Source: Victivallaceae bacterium
GTDB taxonomy: Bacteria; Verrucomicrobiota; Lentisphaeria; Victivallales; Victivallaceae
Length of the DNA: 64,000 nucleotides
Assembly: GCA_028709805.1 (NCBI GenBank)
Contig: JAQUTL010000002.1
Coordinates: forward strand, 81,284-145,283
Direction of reading: 5' to 3'
Under the pieces are notes generated by a model that saw only the letters and a program-made list of their open reading frames with translations, ran no database searches and had not been told where the DNA came from. The first letter of the stretch is position 1; every line of letters begins with the position of its first letter. This document shows positions 34,473 to 43,674 of the stretch, in pieces. Both the position numbers and the translations under genes were made by a program.

Positions 34473-34481
34473 CTATTTGAT

Positions 34482-34509
34482 TTGACTAATTTCAACATCA
34501 TGTTACATT
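34482..34509 (+). promoter_or_regulatory. Promoter of the GH36-SAH operon
   Basis: TTGACT (34482-34487), 16 bp, TACATT (34504-34509), about 36 bp before the first gene. Confidence 0.5.
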
Positions 34510-34545
34510 ACGTGTGAATTTTCCAACAGGGAGTCTCTCTTATAT

Positions 34546-36165
34546 ATGAAAAACAGTCTGATGTGGCTGGAAAAACCCGCCTGTTTCCGGCGGTATGTTG
34601 ATCTGGATCTGCCTGAAAGCGCCTCATTCATCTATCGCAACAGCAATAATATGGTTCCGGCGTTTCAGGGGCCGAATGCGGCGATGGTGATCGGTTATGA
34701 CGCGTTCTGGGAAAGTCAGGATGTGGTGGTGGTGGGCGACACGACGGCCGGGCGTTATGTGCTGGTCGGCGCGGTGACGGCGTTCAGAAGCCTCAGTTTT
34801 TTCCATGTTGAAAAGCGCGGACGGATTGTCGGGGTGGAAATGTGGCAGCCGTCGATCGGGGCCGGAGAGACGCCGGAGGAAACGGTGATACTTGAGGGGA
34901 ACGACTGGCGGAAACTGCTGATCGAATACGCCGGAATCGTTGCGGAAAAGATGAATGTCGCTCCGATTGCCGGTGACGCTCCGAACTACTGCGGTTACTG
35001 TTCATGGTATTACTATTATGCGGGGGTGACCGAACGCGACCTGCGTGAAAATATCGGGCTGCTGTCGGAACACCGGGAGACGTTTCCGACCAAAGTGGTG
35101 CAGATCGACGACGGGTATCAGACATTTCAGGGCGACTGGCTGGATCGGCGCGCCGCCTGGCCGACTCCGTTGCCCGAAGTCGCTGCGGAGATTGAAAAGC
35201 GCGGAATGATCCCCGGAATCTGGACCATGCCGCTGATCGCTTCGACTGCGAGCTTGGTGTTTCACGAGCATCCGGACTGGTTTGTCAAAAACGCTGCCGG
35301 TGAGCCGTTTATTTTCCCGGGCTGGTCGCCGCCGCCGGATCACGAGTGGGTGTGTCTGGACGCTACGCTGCCGGCGGTTGAAGCCCATCTTACGCATGTA
35401 TTTAAAACGTTGCGCAGTTTCGGCTTCCGTTATTTCAAGATGGATGCGCTCGGGTTCTGCATGCCGGAAGGACGGCGGTTTGATCCTTCGGCCACTCCGG
35501 TTTCCGCCTATCGCCGCGGACTGGCAACGGTCAAGGCGGCCGCGCCGGACGCGGTTTTTCTGGGGTGCGGCGCGCCGTATATGGCTTCGCTCGGGCTGGT
35601 CGATCATTGCCGGGTGTCGCAGGATACGATGGCGGCGTGGAAGGGCGGAAGCAATGGCGAACCGCGCAACTCGGATCCGACTTCCGCGGCGATCTGCGTG
35701 GCCAACGCCTGGCACACCACCGCCGGCAACTGGTGGATGATCGACCGCTATTTCCGGGCAGACCCGGATGTGGTCATTGTCCGGCAGGATAAATCCGAGT
35801 TGACTTGCGGCGAGGCCCGTATTTCGGCGTTGGGCGGAATCATCACCGGCGTGGTAATTACCAGCGACAATTTTTCCAAGGCCGCGCCGGAGCGTCTGGC
35901 GATATTGGCGCGTGCGGCAAAACTGCGGCTGCGCAATCCGGTTCCGGAAAAATGGGAGGTCGATTTGTGGCCGTACTGTTTTTCCGGAACGGTGAACGGC
36001 CGTCTGGCGGCGGCGTTCATTAATGACACGGAGTCGGAAAAGAAATTTGACCTCTCCATGTACGGGCTGGCCGGACAGTGCGAAGAGCTTTTGCATCCGA
36101 TGGGGCGGCTCGGCGGAGTTCTGACGCTGGCGCCGCATGATGCCGCGCTGGTTGTTGTATTATGA
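34546..36165 (+). CDS. GH36-like alpha-galactosidase family protein
   Basis: A 539-residue cytoplasmic protein of glycoside hydrolase clan D. After an N-terminal beta sandwich the barrel shows CSWYYYY (152-158), VVQIDDGYQ (184-192), the nucleophile strand FKMDALGF with Asp300, and VSQDT with probable acid/base Asp360. The C-terminal beta domain ends at 539. GH36 enzymes hydrolyse alpha-galactosides such as melibiose or raffinose, though some members have other substrates. Its ATG lies about 12 bases after GGGAG. The last four bases (ATGA) are shared with the SAH-hydrolase-like gene, so expression is tightly linked. Confidence 0.85.
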   Translation: MKNSLMWLEKPACFRRYVDLDLPESASFIYRNSNNMVPAFQGPNAAMVIGYDAFWESQDVVVVGDTTAGRYVLVGAVTAFRSLSFFHVEKRGRIVGVEMWQPSIGAGETPEETVILEGNDWRKLLIEYAGIVAEKMNVAPIAGDAPNYCGYCSWYYYYAGVTERDLRENIGLLSEHRETFPTKVVQIDDGYQTFQGDWLDRRAAWPTPLPEVAAEIEKRGMIPGIWTMPLIASTASLVFHEHPDWFVKNAAGEPFIFPGWSPPPDHEWVCLDATLPAVEAHLTHVFKTLRSFGFRYFKMDALGFCMPEGRRFDPSATPVSAYRRGLATVKAAAPDAVFLGCGAPYMASLGLVDHCRVSQDTMAAWKGGSNGEPRNSDPTSAAICVANAWHTTAGNWWMIDRYFRADPDVVIVRQDKSELTCGEARISALGGIITGVVITSDNFSKAAPERLAILARAAKLRLRNPVPEKWEVDLWPYCFSGTVNGRLAAAFINDTESEKKFDLSMYGLAGQCEELLHPMGRLGGVLTLAPHDAALVVVL

Positions 36166-37202
36166 AAGAGCTGCTGAACCGTTTCTATCGTGAAAGCGAA
36201 TATCCGGCGTTGGCGGAGCAGGCGGCGGAGTGGGCGGAGAGCCGTCCGCTGGCCGGGGTGCGGGTGCTGGACGGTACTCCGCTGTTTCGCAATACCCTGA
36301 CAAAATATGTGGCATTGCTATCGGCCGGAGCGGAACTTTCGGTGGCGGTCAATCCCAATATCCCGTTTGACCGCGGGATCGCCGGGTATATTGAAAGTCG
36401 CGGCATCCGGGTGTTGAGCGCGCCGGGAAAAGAGTTGAAATTTGACATGGTGCTGGATTGCGCCGGATGCAATGCGGAAGTCGAATCTAAGTTCGGCTAT
36501 GTGGAGTTGACCCGCTCCGGCGAGTACCGTTATCGTGATTGTGCCCGTCCGGTGCTGTCGGCGGACGCCAGCAGGATCAAGGAGATTGAGACGGTGCTGG
36601 GAACCGGAGACGGCTGGCGACGGGCGATGATCGCATCCGGTCATGGCGATTTTTCCGGGAAGAAAGTGGTGATTTTCGGGTGCGGCAAAGTCGGGCGCGG
36701 GATTGCGCTGTATGCGTTCCGGGAGGGAGCGGATGTGACGATGATCGACGATGCGTCCAAGGTGGCCTTTCCCGCTTTTGTCCGTCCGGTTGACATGCAC
36801 GATCCGGCGGCGATAGAGTTGGCGGTCGGCGGGGCGTGGTGTGTGATTTCGGTTACCGGCGTGCGCAATGCCTGGTGCGGCCGGTTTGATCCGTCGGCGC
36901 TTCTGGCATCGGAAAGTTTGATTGTGAACATGGGGGTGGAGGACGAGTTCGGTCCGGCGGTTCCGGAGTCGCGGGTGATGAACCGGAAGCGTCCGTTGAA
37001 TTTTATGCTGGAGGAACCGACGAAATTGAAATATATCGAGGCGACTCTCGCGCTGCATAACGCGGCGGCGGTGCTGCTTGCCGGCGGTGGATTTCCCGCC
37101 GGCGTCTCAAAGATTCCGGCGGCGGTGGAGCGGAAAATACTCGACCGTTCAATCGCCGGCGGCGAGATCGGAGATGAAATAAAGGAGCTGGAGAGATTAT
37201 GA
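36162..37202 (+). CDS. Divergent S-adenosylhomocysteine (or S-inosylhomocysteine) hydrolase-like protein
   Basis: A 346-residue NAD-binding protein. Residues 30-100 recall the N-terminal domain of SAH hydrolase (VRVLDGTPLFRNTLTKYVALL, then AVNPN), and the Rossmann domain begins GKKVVIFGCGKVGRG (GxGxxG 173-178), continuing to a VISVTGVRNA strand as in the family. It is shorter than usual (about 400-480) and the usual active-site Lys/Asp block is not obvious. Both ends overlap neighbours by 4 bp (ATGA). Next to an SAH deaminase homologue it may cleave S-inosylhomocysteine, as in Methanocaldococcus; this is inference. Confidence 0.7.
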   Translation: MKELLNRFYRESEYPALAEQAAEWAESRPLAGVRVLDGTPLFRNTLTKYVALLSAGAELSVAVNPNIPFDRGIAGYIESRGIRVLSAPGKELKFDMVLDCAGCNAEVESKFGYVELTRSGEYRYRDCARPVLSADASRIKEIETVLGTGDGWRRAMIASGHGDFSGKKVVIFGCGKVGRGIALYAFREGADVTMIDDASKVAFPAFVRPVDMHDPAAIELAVGGAWCVISVTGVRNAWCGRFDPSALLASESLIVNMGVEDEFGPAVPESRVMNRKRPLNFMLEEPTKLKYIEATLALHNAAAVLLAGGGFPAGVSKIPAAVERKILDRSIAGGEIGDEIKELERL

Positions 37203-38458
37203 GTGAAATACTGATAAAAAACGCATGGTTCAACGGTTCGGAAACCGATCTGTTGCTGAAGGGAAACCGGATCGCCGGAATCGGTTCCGGCTTGAACGCC
37301 GCCGATGGCGCAAAGGTTATCGACGGAACCGGAAAAGCGGTGCTGCCGCCATTTTACAACACGCATTCGCATGCCGCGATGACGCTGCTGCGCGGCTATG
37401 CCGACGATATGGAACTGTTTAAATGGCTTAACGAATATATTTGGCCGATTGAGGCAAAGTTAACGGCTGAAGATGTTTACATCGGCACCAGGCTCGCCAT
37501 TCTGGAGATGATCAAGTCCGGCACCGTATTTTTCAATGACATGTACTGGCTTCAGCTGGCCACGGTGCGCGCCGCTGAAGACATGAAGGTGCGCGCCGCC
37601 GTCGGCGTGATGTTTCTCGAAGACGCGTCGGGCCAACTCAGCGAAGCGAACCGGCTCAGCAATGAGGAGCTGCTGGCGCACCGCGGCGAGTTTTCCGAGC
37701 GGATAATTCTCACGCTGGCGCCGCACGCGATCTATACGGTGTCGGAGTCCGGGCTGCGGCGCTGCGCCGAGTTGAGCGTCGAAAGCGGAATGCCGGTGCA
37801 TATGCATCTCTCGGAGACCAAGAAAGAGGTGGCGGACTGCCGTGCCGCTCATAACGGCATGTCTCCGGTGGAATATATCGGGACGGCCGGTCTGCTCAAC
37901 CGCAATTTGATCGCCGCGCACTGCGTGGCTTTTGATGACCGCGATTTCGCCATTTTTGCCGAAGCCGGCGGCGTAATCAGTCATATGCCGTGTTCAAATT
38001 CCAAACTTGCCTCCGGCTGTTTCGATCTGGCGCGGGCGATAAGGCACGGCTGCCGGGTTACGATCGGCACCGACGGCTGCGCGTCGAACAACAACCTCAG
38101 CATGATGGACGAAATGAAATTCGCCGCGCTTAACGCCAAGCTGCTTACCGGCGATCCGGCGGCCGCTCCGGCTCCGGCGGTGTATGACATCGGCACGCGT
38201 TCCGGCGCCGCGGCGTTCGGTCTTGACGCCGGCGTGATTGCCGAGGGAAAACTGGCCGATCTGATTTTGGTGGATATGAACAATACTTTGCTTTGCGGCG
38301 GAAATCTGATCAGCGACATGGTTTACAGCGCCGACACCAGCTGTGTTGACACCGTAATCTGCGACGGCAATGTGCTGATGGAACACCGCAAGGTTGAAAA
38401 TGAAGAAGAAATCGTGACGGCGGCTCGGGATTGCCGTCGGCGCTTAACCGGGAAATAA
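37199..38458 (+). CDS. mtaD: MTA/SAH deaminase-family amidohydrolase
   Basis: A 419-residue amidohydrolase of the MtaD/DadD group, which deaminates S-adenosylhomocysteine, methylthioadenosine or 5'-deoxyadenosine to inosyl compounds. Metal and catalytic motifs are NTHSHAAM (His56, His58), PVHMHLSETKKE, IAAHCV and IGTDGCASNNNLSMMDEM. GGAGAGATT precedes the ATG, which overlaps the previous stop. The coupled SAH-hydrolase-like gene suggests a deaminate-then-hydrolyse route for recycling spent methyl donors. Confidence 0.9.
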   Translation: MSEILIKNAWFNGSETDLLLKGNRIAGIGSGLNAADGAKVIDGTGKAVLPPFYNTHSHAAMTLLRGYADDMELFKWLNEYIWPIEAKLTAEDVYIGTRLAILEMIKSGTVFFNDMYWLQLATVRAAEDMKVRAAVGVMFLEDASGQLSEANRLSNEELLAHRGEFSERIILTLAPHAIYTVSESGLRRCAELSVESGMPVHMHLSETKKEVADCRAAHNGMSPVEYIGTAGLLNRNLIAAHCVAFDDRDFAIFAEAGGVISHMPCSNSKLASGCFDLARAIRHGCRVTIGTDGCASNNNLSMMDEMKFAALNAKLLTGDPAAAPAPAVYDIGTRSGAAAFGLDAGVIAEGKLADLILVDMNNTLLCGGNLISDMVYSADTSCVDTVICDGNVLMEHRKVENEEEIVTAARDCRRRLTGK

Positions 38459-38468
38459 GGAGGTCTTT

Positions 38469-38699
38469 ATGGGCGATTTTGATGATTATGAAGAGAATAT
38501 GTTTGACGAAGAGGAACTGTATGACGACTCGTTGAACGAGGATAATTTTGAAGAGGAAGGATACGACGAATTCGACGACGACGAAGACGACTTCGATGAT
38601 GACGAAGAGTACAGCGACGACGACGAAAGCAGCATCGACTTCCTTGGCATGGTTCAGGACGAGGAGGGCAACTGGGTCTATCCCGAGGATCTGGACTGA
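38469..38699 (+). CDS. Extremely acidic small protein, function unknown
   Basis: A 76-residue protein with 23 Asp and 17 Glu and no Lys, Arg or His at all (net charge about -40). Aromatic residues are spaced through it and the end is more ordinary (SSIDFLGMVQDEEGNWVYPE). It has a perfect AGGAGG Shine-Dalgarno and starts 10 bp after the deaminase stop, so it belongs to the operon. Acidic stretches of this kind occur in nucleic-acid mimics, chaperones and metal-binding proteins; no family is recognised. Confidence 0.75.
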   Translation: MGDFDDYEENMFDEEELYDDSLNEDNFEEEGYDEFDDDEDDFDDDEEYSDDDESSIDFLGMVQDEEGNWVYPEDLD

Positions 38700-38776
38700 G
38701 GTGATATTCGGAGTGTCGCTGAAAATGCGGCTCCCTGAATGATAAGCCTGCCGTCATTGGCCGGTCTGACCCGTTT

Positions 38777-39367
38777 TTACGGTGTCGCGGCGGATGACGG
38801 CATGATTTTTTTCAGCTCGCGGCGCAACCGGTGCAGCGGCAGGCCGACAACGGTTTCGATTTCTCCGTCAATTCCGGCGACCAGCAGGTCGCCGTGTTCC
38901 TGAATTGCATAGGCGCCTGCCTTGTCGAGCACATTGACCATGCTGAGATATTTTGCGATTGCCGCGCCGGTGAGCGGTTTGAAGCGGACTTTCGCCGTCT
39001 CGATCCATTCAACGCACTCATGATCGCAGATCAGCGCCACCGCGGTGATTACCCGGTGTTCACGGCCGGACAGACGGCGCAGAAATGTTGCCGCCGTCTC
39101 CAAGTCGGCCGGTTTGCCGAGGACCGCATCATCCACCGCCACCACGGTGTCGGACCCGATCACCGCCGCATCAGGATTCAGTTGTGCCACGGCCTGCGCT
39201 TTGAGCCGCGCATTGACCGCCGCGACATCTTCCGGTGCGCCGGATGAAATTTCATCAGCCGCGGACGCCTGTACCTCAAAGTCGTATCCCAAGGAACGTA
39301 AAAGCTCGCGTCGCCGTGGCGACTGCGAGCCGAGAATGAGTTTCCTATGCGGATATTGTTGAATCAT
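38777..39367 (-). CDS. maf: Maf-family nucleotide pyrophosphatase
   Basis: A 196-residue Maf/YhdE-type nucleoside triphosphate pyrophosphatase, which removes modified or non-canonical nucleotides. LILGSQSPRRRELL at the N-terminus, VIGSDTVVAVD in the middle, the AGAYAIQEHGD block, and VGLPLHRL are all Maf landmarks. ATG 39367 overlaps the AmaP-like gene by 23 bp; an upstream in-frame start at 39430 would sit entirely in that gene. Confidence 0.94.
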   Translation of the reverse strand: MIQQYPHRKLILGSQSPRRRELLRSLGYDFEVQASAADEISSGAPEDVAAVNARLKAQAVAQLNPDAAVIGSDTVVAVDDAVLGKPADLETAATFLRRLSGREHRVITAVALICDHECVEWIETAKVRFKPLTGAAIAKYLSMVNVLDKAGAYAIQEHGDLLVAGIDGEIETVVGLPLHRLRRELKKIMPSSAATP

Positions 39368-39848
39368 TTTCACCGGGCAGCGCCGTTGCCGGCGCCGGAG
39401 TTCCGCTGACGGCGACCAGCTTGAGATCAATATTCAGCTGGCCGGAAAATCCCAGCGACGCACCGAGTCCCTCGCGGATGCGCTGTTTGAACAGCGGCGC
39501 CAGCGCGGAAAGCGGTTCCGAGTTTTTTCCGAGCGCAAACCCGCATTGGATATCCAGCCGGTACCCGGATGCCGCCTTGAACAGTCTTACTTTTCTGATC
39601 GTCAGCTCACGAAATTCGCCGCCGAGCAGTTTCACCAGCGCGATAACGGCGGAGTCCGAAACAGAAAGCGCTCCGTCATCCCCGCCGATTTTCAGTTCGC
39701 CGCAGCTTTTGCGGTGAAAGAGGCAAAATGCCAGATTGAGCAGCCAAAGCACCAGCATTGCGCCCAGCACTGTTGCGGCTCCGCAGACGAAACCTTTGTT
39801 GAATGCTCCGGCGGACATTTGTTCATTTAAATAATGCCAGAAGTTCAT
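39345..39848 (-). CDS. AmaP-like membrane partner of Asp23
   Basis: A 167-residue protein with one strong transmembrane helix (VCGAATVLGAMLVLWLLNLAF) and a cytoplasmic domain of about 90 residues that resembles an Asp23 fold (GALSVSDSAVIALVKLL, then LDIQCGFALG). This is the AmaP layout, which anchors Asp23 at the membrane in Gram-positive bacteria. It follows the Asp23-like gene by 27 bp on the same strand. Family call rests on layout and context. Confidence 0.65.
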   Translation of the reverse strand: MNFWHYLNEQMSAGAFNKGFVCGAATVLGAMLVLWLLNLAFCLFHRKSCGELKIGGDDGALSVSDSAVIALVKLLGGEFRELTIRKVRLFKAASGYRLDIQCGFALGKNSEPLSALAPLFKQRIREGLGASLGFSGQLNIDLKLVAVSGTPAPATALPGENDSTISA

Positions 39849-39875
39849 GACGCGCTCTCCCCCTTGTTAAAAAGG

Positions 39876-40328
39876 TCAGGCTTCTTCGTTTTCCTGTCCT
39901 TCGGCAGTTGTCTGATCTTCAATTTCCTGCATCGCCACATTGACGGCGGTCACCGTCACGCTGGCGGTGTTTTCCACCAGTTCGATCACGGCGCGCTGGA
40001 TCTGTTCGGCCACTTCGTGCAGTTTGAATCCGAAGAAAACATTGACCTTCAATTCGATAACCACCCGACTGGCGTCGTCGCTGTCTTTGAGTATGGCGAT
40101 GGCGCGATCCTGCATCCTTCTGCTGCCGACGAGTTCGGCAAGATTGTCCACAATGCTGTTCCCGGCCAGCCGGCTGACGCCGGGAACGCCGAGCGCCGCC
40201 CGCCGCACCAGATTTGCGATCACGTTGTCATGCAGACAGATGCTGCCAAGCTGGGAGTCTCCTCCCGGAATTTCGCTGCGGCGTTCTTTTGCCGGGCCGT
40301 CGGCGTTGTGCTGAGTCGTTGTCTTCAT
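39876..40328 (-). CDS. Asp23/Gls24 envelope-stress family protein
   Basis: A 150-residue Asp23/Gls24-family protein. ICLHDNVIANLVRRAALGVPGV, then VVIELKVNVFFGFKLHEVAEQI and VTVTAVNVAM form the family pattern of helix and paired strands. AGGAG precedes the ATG. In Firmicutes it is a membrane-associated stress protein held by AmaP; here the putative AmaP gene is next. The accC-accB genes lie upstream on the same strand. Confidence 0.88.
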   Translation of the reverse strand: MKTTTQHNADGPAKERRSEIPGGDSQLGSICLHDNVIANLVRRAALGVPGVSRLAGNSIVDNLAELVGSRRMQDRAIAILKDSDDASRVVIELKVNVFFGFKLHEVAEQIQRAVIELVENTASVTVTAVNVAMQEIEDQTTAEGQENEEA

Positions 40329-40342
40329 GCTGTGTTTTTCTC

Positions 40343-41725
40343 CTATTTTTGAGCCGGAGCGCCGGTGTCATCGGTTTTGCCGAGCTCCTGGGTCATGCGT
40401 TCGATGAATCCGGTGTCGTAATGGCCGGCGATGAAGTCCTTATTGCCCAATATCTGCTGGGCGAATGGGATTGTTGTGGACACTCCCTCCACCACAAATT
40501 CATCCAGCGCTCTGCGGCAGCGGGCCAGCGCCTGTTCGCGGGTCGTTCCCTTGACGATCAGTTTGGCGATCATGCTGTCATAATATGGCGGGATGGTGTA
40601 TCCGGTGTAGGCGTGGGTGTCCACCCGGACGCCGATGCCGCCGGACGGGATGAACAGTGAAAGTTTGCCCGGATTCGGCGCAAAGTTTTTCGCCGGATTT
40701 TCCGCGTTGATCCGGCATTCGATGGCATGACACTTCACGCCGATGTCGCGCTGGCGGAGCGTGAGTTTCTCTCCGGCTGCGATTTTTATCTGTTCGGAGA
40801 TAATGTCAACTCCGGTGACTTCCTCGGTGACCGGATGTTCCACCTGAACGCGGGTATTCATTTCCATGAAATAAAATTCGTCCTTGCTGGTGAGCAGGAA
40901 TTCAATGGTTCCGGCATTGGTGTAGTTGGCTGCCTTGGCCGCCTTTACCGCCGCTGTACCCATTTTGTCGCGCAGCTTCGAGTTGAGCGACGGGGAGGGG
41001 GACTCCTCAATGAGTTTCTGCTGACGGCGCTGGATGCTGCAGTCGCGTTCGCCGAGATGGATCACGTTCCCGAAGTTGTCGGCGAGGATCTGGAATTCGA
41101 TGTGTCGCGGGTTGACGATGAATTTCTCCATATACAGCGCACCGTCGCCAAAAGCGTTTTCCGCTTCGCTTTTTGCCGCGTGATAGCCTTGAATCAGGCT
41201 TGCGTCGGTATGGGCGATGCGCATGCCGCGGCCGCCGCCGCCGGCCGACGCTTTGATGATTACCGGGTAGCCGAGCGTATGCGCGGTTTTGAGCGCGTCC
41301 GACTCGCTGAGGATCAACCCGTCGCTGCCCGGTGTGGTTGGCACTCCGGCGCGGCGCATAGTGTCGCGCGCGGTATTTTTGTCGCCGAGGGCGCGCATGG
41401 CTTCCGGGGTGGGGCCGATGAAAGTGATTTTATGCTTGCGGCAGGCTTCGGCAAAATAGGCGTTTTCGGCAAGGAATCCGTAGCCGGGGTGGATGGCGTC
41501 CACATCGCAGATGGCGGCTACGCTGAGGATGCGGTCGATCAGCAGATAGCTGGCGTTCGGCGCCGGCGGACCGATGCAGATGGCGGTATCCGCGCATTTT
41601 ACCGGCAGACTGTCGGCGTCGGCCTGCGAATAAACGGCCACGGTCTTGATTCCCATTTCTTTGCAGGCCCGGATGATCCGGAGCGCGATCTCGCCCCGGT
41701 TCGCAATCAGAATTTTATTGAACAT
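40343..41725 (-). CDS. accC: Acetyl-CoA carboxylase biotin carboxylase
   Basis: A 460-residue biotin carboxylase that carboxylates the BCCP biotin at the start of fatty-acid synthesis. [17 protein letters not shown] begins the protein; the ATP-grasp glycine loop is [14 protein letters not shown], followed by [21 protein letters not shown] and [12 protein letters not shown] 41725 follows GGAGTATTTCG. It starts 13 bp after the accB stop. The other subunits (accA, accD) are not in the window. Confidence 0.97.
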   Translation of the reverse strand: MFNKILIANRGEIALRIIRACKEMGIKTVAVYSQADADSLPVKCADTAICIGPPAPNASYLLIDRILSVAAICDVDAIHPGYGFLAENAYFAEACRKHKITFIGPTPEAMRALGDKNTARDTMRRAGVPTTPGSDGLILSESDALKTAHTLGYPVIIKASAGGGGRGMRIAHTDASLIQGYHAAKSEAENAFGDGALYMEKFIVNPRHIEFQILADNFGNVIHLGERDCSIQRRQQKLIEESPSPSLNSKLRDKMGTAAVKAAKAANYTNAGTIEFLLTSKDEFYFMEMNTRVQVEHPVTEEVTGVDIISEQIKIAAGEKLTLRQRDIGVKCHAIECRINAENPAKNFAPNPGKLSLFIPSGGIGVRVDTHAYTGYTIPPYYDSMIAKLIVKGTTREQALARCRRALDEFVVEGVSTTIPFAQQILGNKDFIAGHYDTGFIERMTQELGKTDDTGAPAQK

Positions 41726-41738
41726 CGAAATACTCCGC

Positions 41739-42224
41739 TTACTCAATCACGAAGAGCGGCTGGCCGTATTCGACCGCGGTGCCGTCGGTGGTGAGAATAT
41801 CCTTGATGGTTCCGGCGGTTTCCGCCTTTACCTCATTCATCACTTTCATGGCCTCGATGATGCAGACCACGCTTTCCGGGGTCACCTTGTCACCGACTTT
41901 GACGAACGGCATCGCGTCCGGCCCCGGTGAGCGGTAGAAGGTGCCGACCAGCGGCGAATTGATGGTGCGCGCCGGAGTTGCCGGCGCGGCCGGCACCGGT
42001 TCCGGCGTGCTGTTCGGTGTTGGTGCGATCGGCTGAACCGCCACCGGCGCGGCGGCCGGTGCCGCCGCCATGAACGCCGGAGCCACCATCCCGGCCTGAA
42101 TGGCCTGGACTTTGCCGCCGCCGCGTTTTATGCAGAGATTGTAATCTTCGGCTTCCACCTTGAATTCGGTCAAATCATTGTCGGACATCAATTTGACGAT
42201 TGCTTTTATTTCGTCGACGTTCAT
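41739..42224 (-). CDS. accB: Biotin carboxyl carrier protein of acetyl-CoA carboxylase
   Basis: A 161-residue BCCP. An N-terminal domain is followed by a Pro/Ala linker (about residues 48-88) and the biotinyl domain, with [15 protein letters not shown], the thumb loop, and the biotin Lys127 in [10 protein letters not shown]. Cotranscribed with accC. Confidence 0.96.
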   Translation of the reverse strand: MNVDEIKAIVKLMSDNDLTEFKVEAEDYNLCIKRGGGKVQAIQAGMVAPAFMAAAPAAAPVAVQPIAPTPNSTPEPVPAAPATPARTINSPLVGTFYRSPGPDAMPFVKVGDKVTPESVVCIIEAMKVMNEVKAETAGTIKDILTTDGTAVEYGQPLFVIE

Positions 42225-42278
42225 AATTTCTGAATTCCTCAGGCTTGTGTGCCGAACCGGAAATGCCCGGCACCGTTT

Positions 42279-42719
42279 TTATTTGCGTTTCAAATATCCG
42301 GCCAGTCCGCGCAAGGCAAGAAGATAACTTGCGTCGCGGAATCCGGCCACCACTCCGATACATCCGGCCGCGGTGAGCGACTTTTGGCGGTACTCCTCGC
42401 GGTTTGAGATGTTGCTTAAATGGACTTCAACGGCCGGCAGCGCCGCTCCGCGAAGCGCGTCAAGCAGCGCTACGCTGGTATGAGTGAGTCCGCCGGGGTT
42501 GATCAGCAGACCGTCGATTTTTTCGGCGGCGGCCTGCCAGATGCGGTCGATCAGAGCTCCTTCGCTGTTGGACTGGAAAAAGTCCAAATCCACGCCAAGC
42601 CCGTCGGCTTCGCGTTTCAGTTCGGACGCTATGTCTTCCCAGGTCTTTTCGCCATAAATGGCTACTTCACGCCGGCCCAGCGCCTGTAAATTCGGGCCGT
42701 TCATTATCAATATTCGCAT
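42279..42719 (-). CDS. aroQ: 3-Dehydroquinate dehydratase, type II
   Basis: A 146-residue type II enzyme of the shikimate pathway. RILIMNGPNLQALGRRE with the catalytic Tyr/Arg region, LLINPGGLTHTSVAL, and VEVHLSNISNREEYR are diagnostic. No clear Shine-Dalgarno precedes ATG 42719, and an in-frame ATG at 42725 is equally possible. It precedes accB on the same strand (54-bp gap), the order aroQ-accB-accC that is common in bacteria. Confidence 0.95.
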   Translation of the reverse strand: MRILIMNGPNLQALGRREVAIYGEKTWEDIASELKREADGLGVDLDFFQSNSEGALIDRIWQAAAEKIDGLLINPGGLTHTSVALLDALRGAALPAVEVHLSNISNREEYRQKSLTAAGCIGVVAGFRDASYLLALRGLAGYLKRK

Positions 42720-42764
42720 GACCATAATATAATACCGTATCGTCAAAAAGCAAAAAAATAATTT

Positions 42765-43631
42765 TTATCTGGCCGGTTCCGGCAGAACCGGAACGGCGGA
42801 AGGCGGAGCCGGAAGCAGCGGAGTGAGCGCTTTTGCGGTGATGGCGGCCGGAGTCGCCGCCGGTCGTGTTTCTCCGCCGCCGCGCCAGATCAGCAGTGAC
42901 ACGGCCACGGCGAGAATGATGAATCCGGCGATTCCGCCGCCGATGATCCAGCAAAGTTTTTTTACTTCTTTTTCTTCCTGCTCAACTGCTTCGGTGTCCA
43001 GTTCCACTTGATTGATTATTGAATCGGGCAGGTCGGTGCGAAGCTGGTCGCGCAGATTGCCGATCATGCGTTCCGCCGAGTCCGGGCTGATGTTGTAAAA
43101 GCCGCACAGTTTGCGGATATAGGCGATCACATATACCGGAGGCGGCATTTTTTTCATATTGTCCGCCTCAAGCGCTTCAAGATAGTGAATCCCGATACAG
43201 GTGGTTTCCGACACCTGACGCAGGGTCAGCCGGCTCTCCTCCCTGATGCGCCGGAGATAGTTGCCGGATGACGGCTCGTTTTCCGGCATCACAAACGGTG
43301 CGCGGTCATGATTGGGGAGCAGTACCTCAACCGGGATCGGCGGGCGGGCGGCTGATTTGAGTGCCGGTTTTTCCGCTTCGCCGTCTTCGGCGTCGGCCGG
43401 CGTGTTGTTTTCATCATCTTTTGCCGCATCCGGCGCCGCGCTCGGTTGCTGAACGCCGACGGCCGCGGCCACTCTGGCGGCGGCGCGGGCCGCTTCCTCG
43501 GCTTCCTCGGCGATTTTTTTACGTTCGGCTTCGAGTTCGTCCATGCACGGAATATCGTCATCCGGCGACTCGTCGCGGGCGGTGAGCGGCGTGCCGAAGT
43601 TGAGCGGCAGGTCTTCGTGCTTGTTTTCCAT
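42765..43631 (-). CDS. RodZ-like membrane protein with N-terminal acidic extension and HTH
   Basis: A 288-residue protein. Residues 1-115 are a low-complexity Ala/Glu-rich extension, then an HTH_25 domain of the RodZ type (YLRRIREESRLTLRQVSETT, then IHYLEALEADNMKKMPPPVYVIAYIRKLC), a charged linker, one transmembrane helix (ILAVAVSLLIW) and a short Pro-rich periplasmic tail. RodZ links MreB to the cell-wall machinery; this protein has much less periplasmic domain. ATG 43631 has AAAGG ten bases upstream. Lies between ftsK and aroQ. Confidence 0.75.
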   Translation of the reverse strand: MENKHEDLPLNFGTPLTARDESPDDDIPCMDELEAERKKIAEEAEEAARAAARVAAAVGVQQPSAAPDAAKDDENNTPADAEDGEAEKPALKSAARPPIPVEVLLPNHDRAPFVMPENEPSSGNYLRRIREESRLTLRQVSETTCIGIHYLEALEADNMKKMPPPVYVIAYIRKLCGFYNISPDSAERMIGNLRDQLRTDLPDSIINQVELDTEAVEQEEKEVKKLCWIIGGGIAGFIILAVAVSLLIWRGGGETRPAATPAAITAKALTPLLPAPPSAVPVLPEPAR

Positions 43632-43674
43632 ATTGGTCATACCTTTGGGTTATAAAGTATTTTTATCTGAGCGG

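Noticed and set aside
34475..34545. SAH riboswitch before the GH36/SAH operon
   Set aside because: The promoter-to-start distance is about 36 nt and no conserved SAH-aptamer core is visible.
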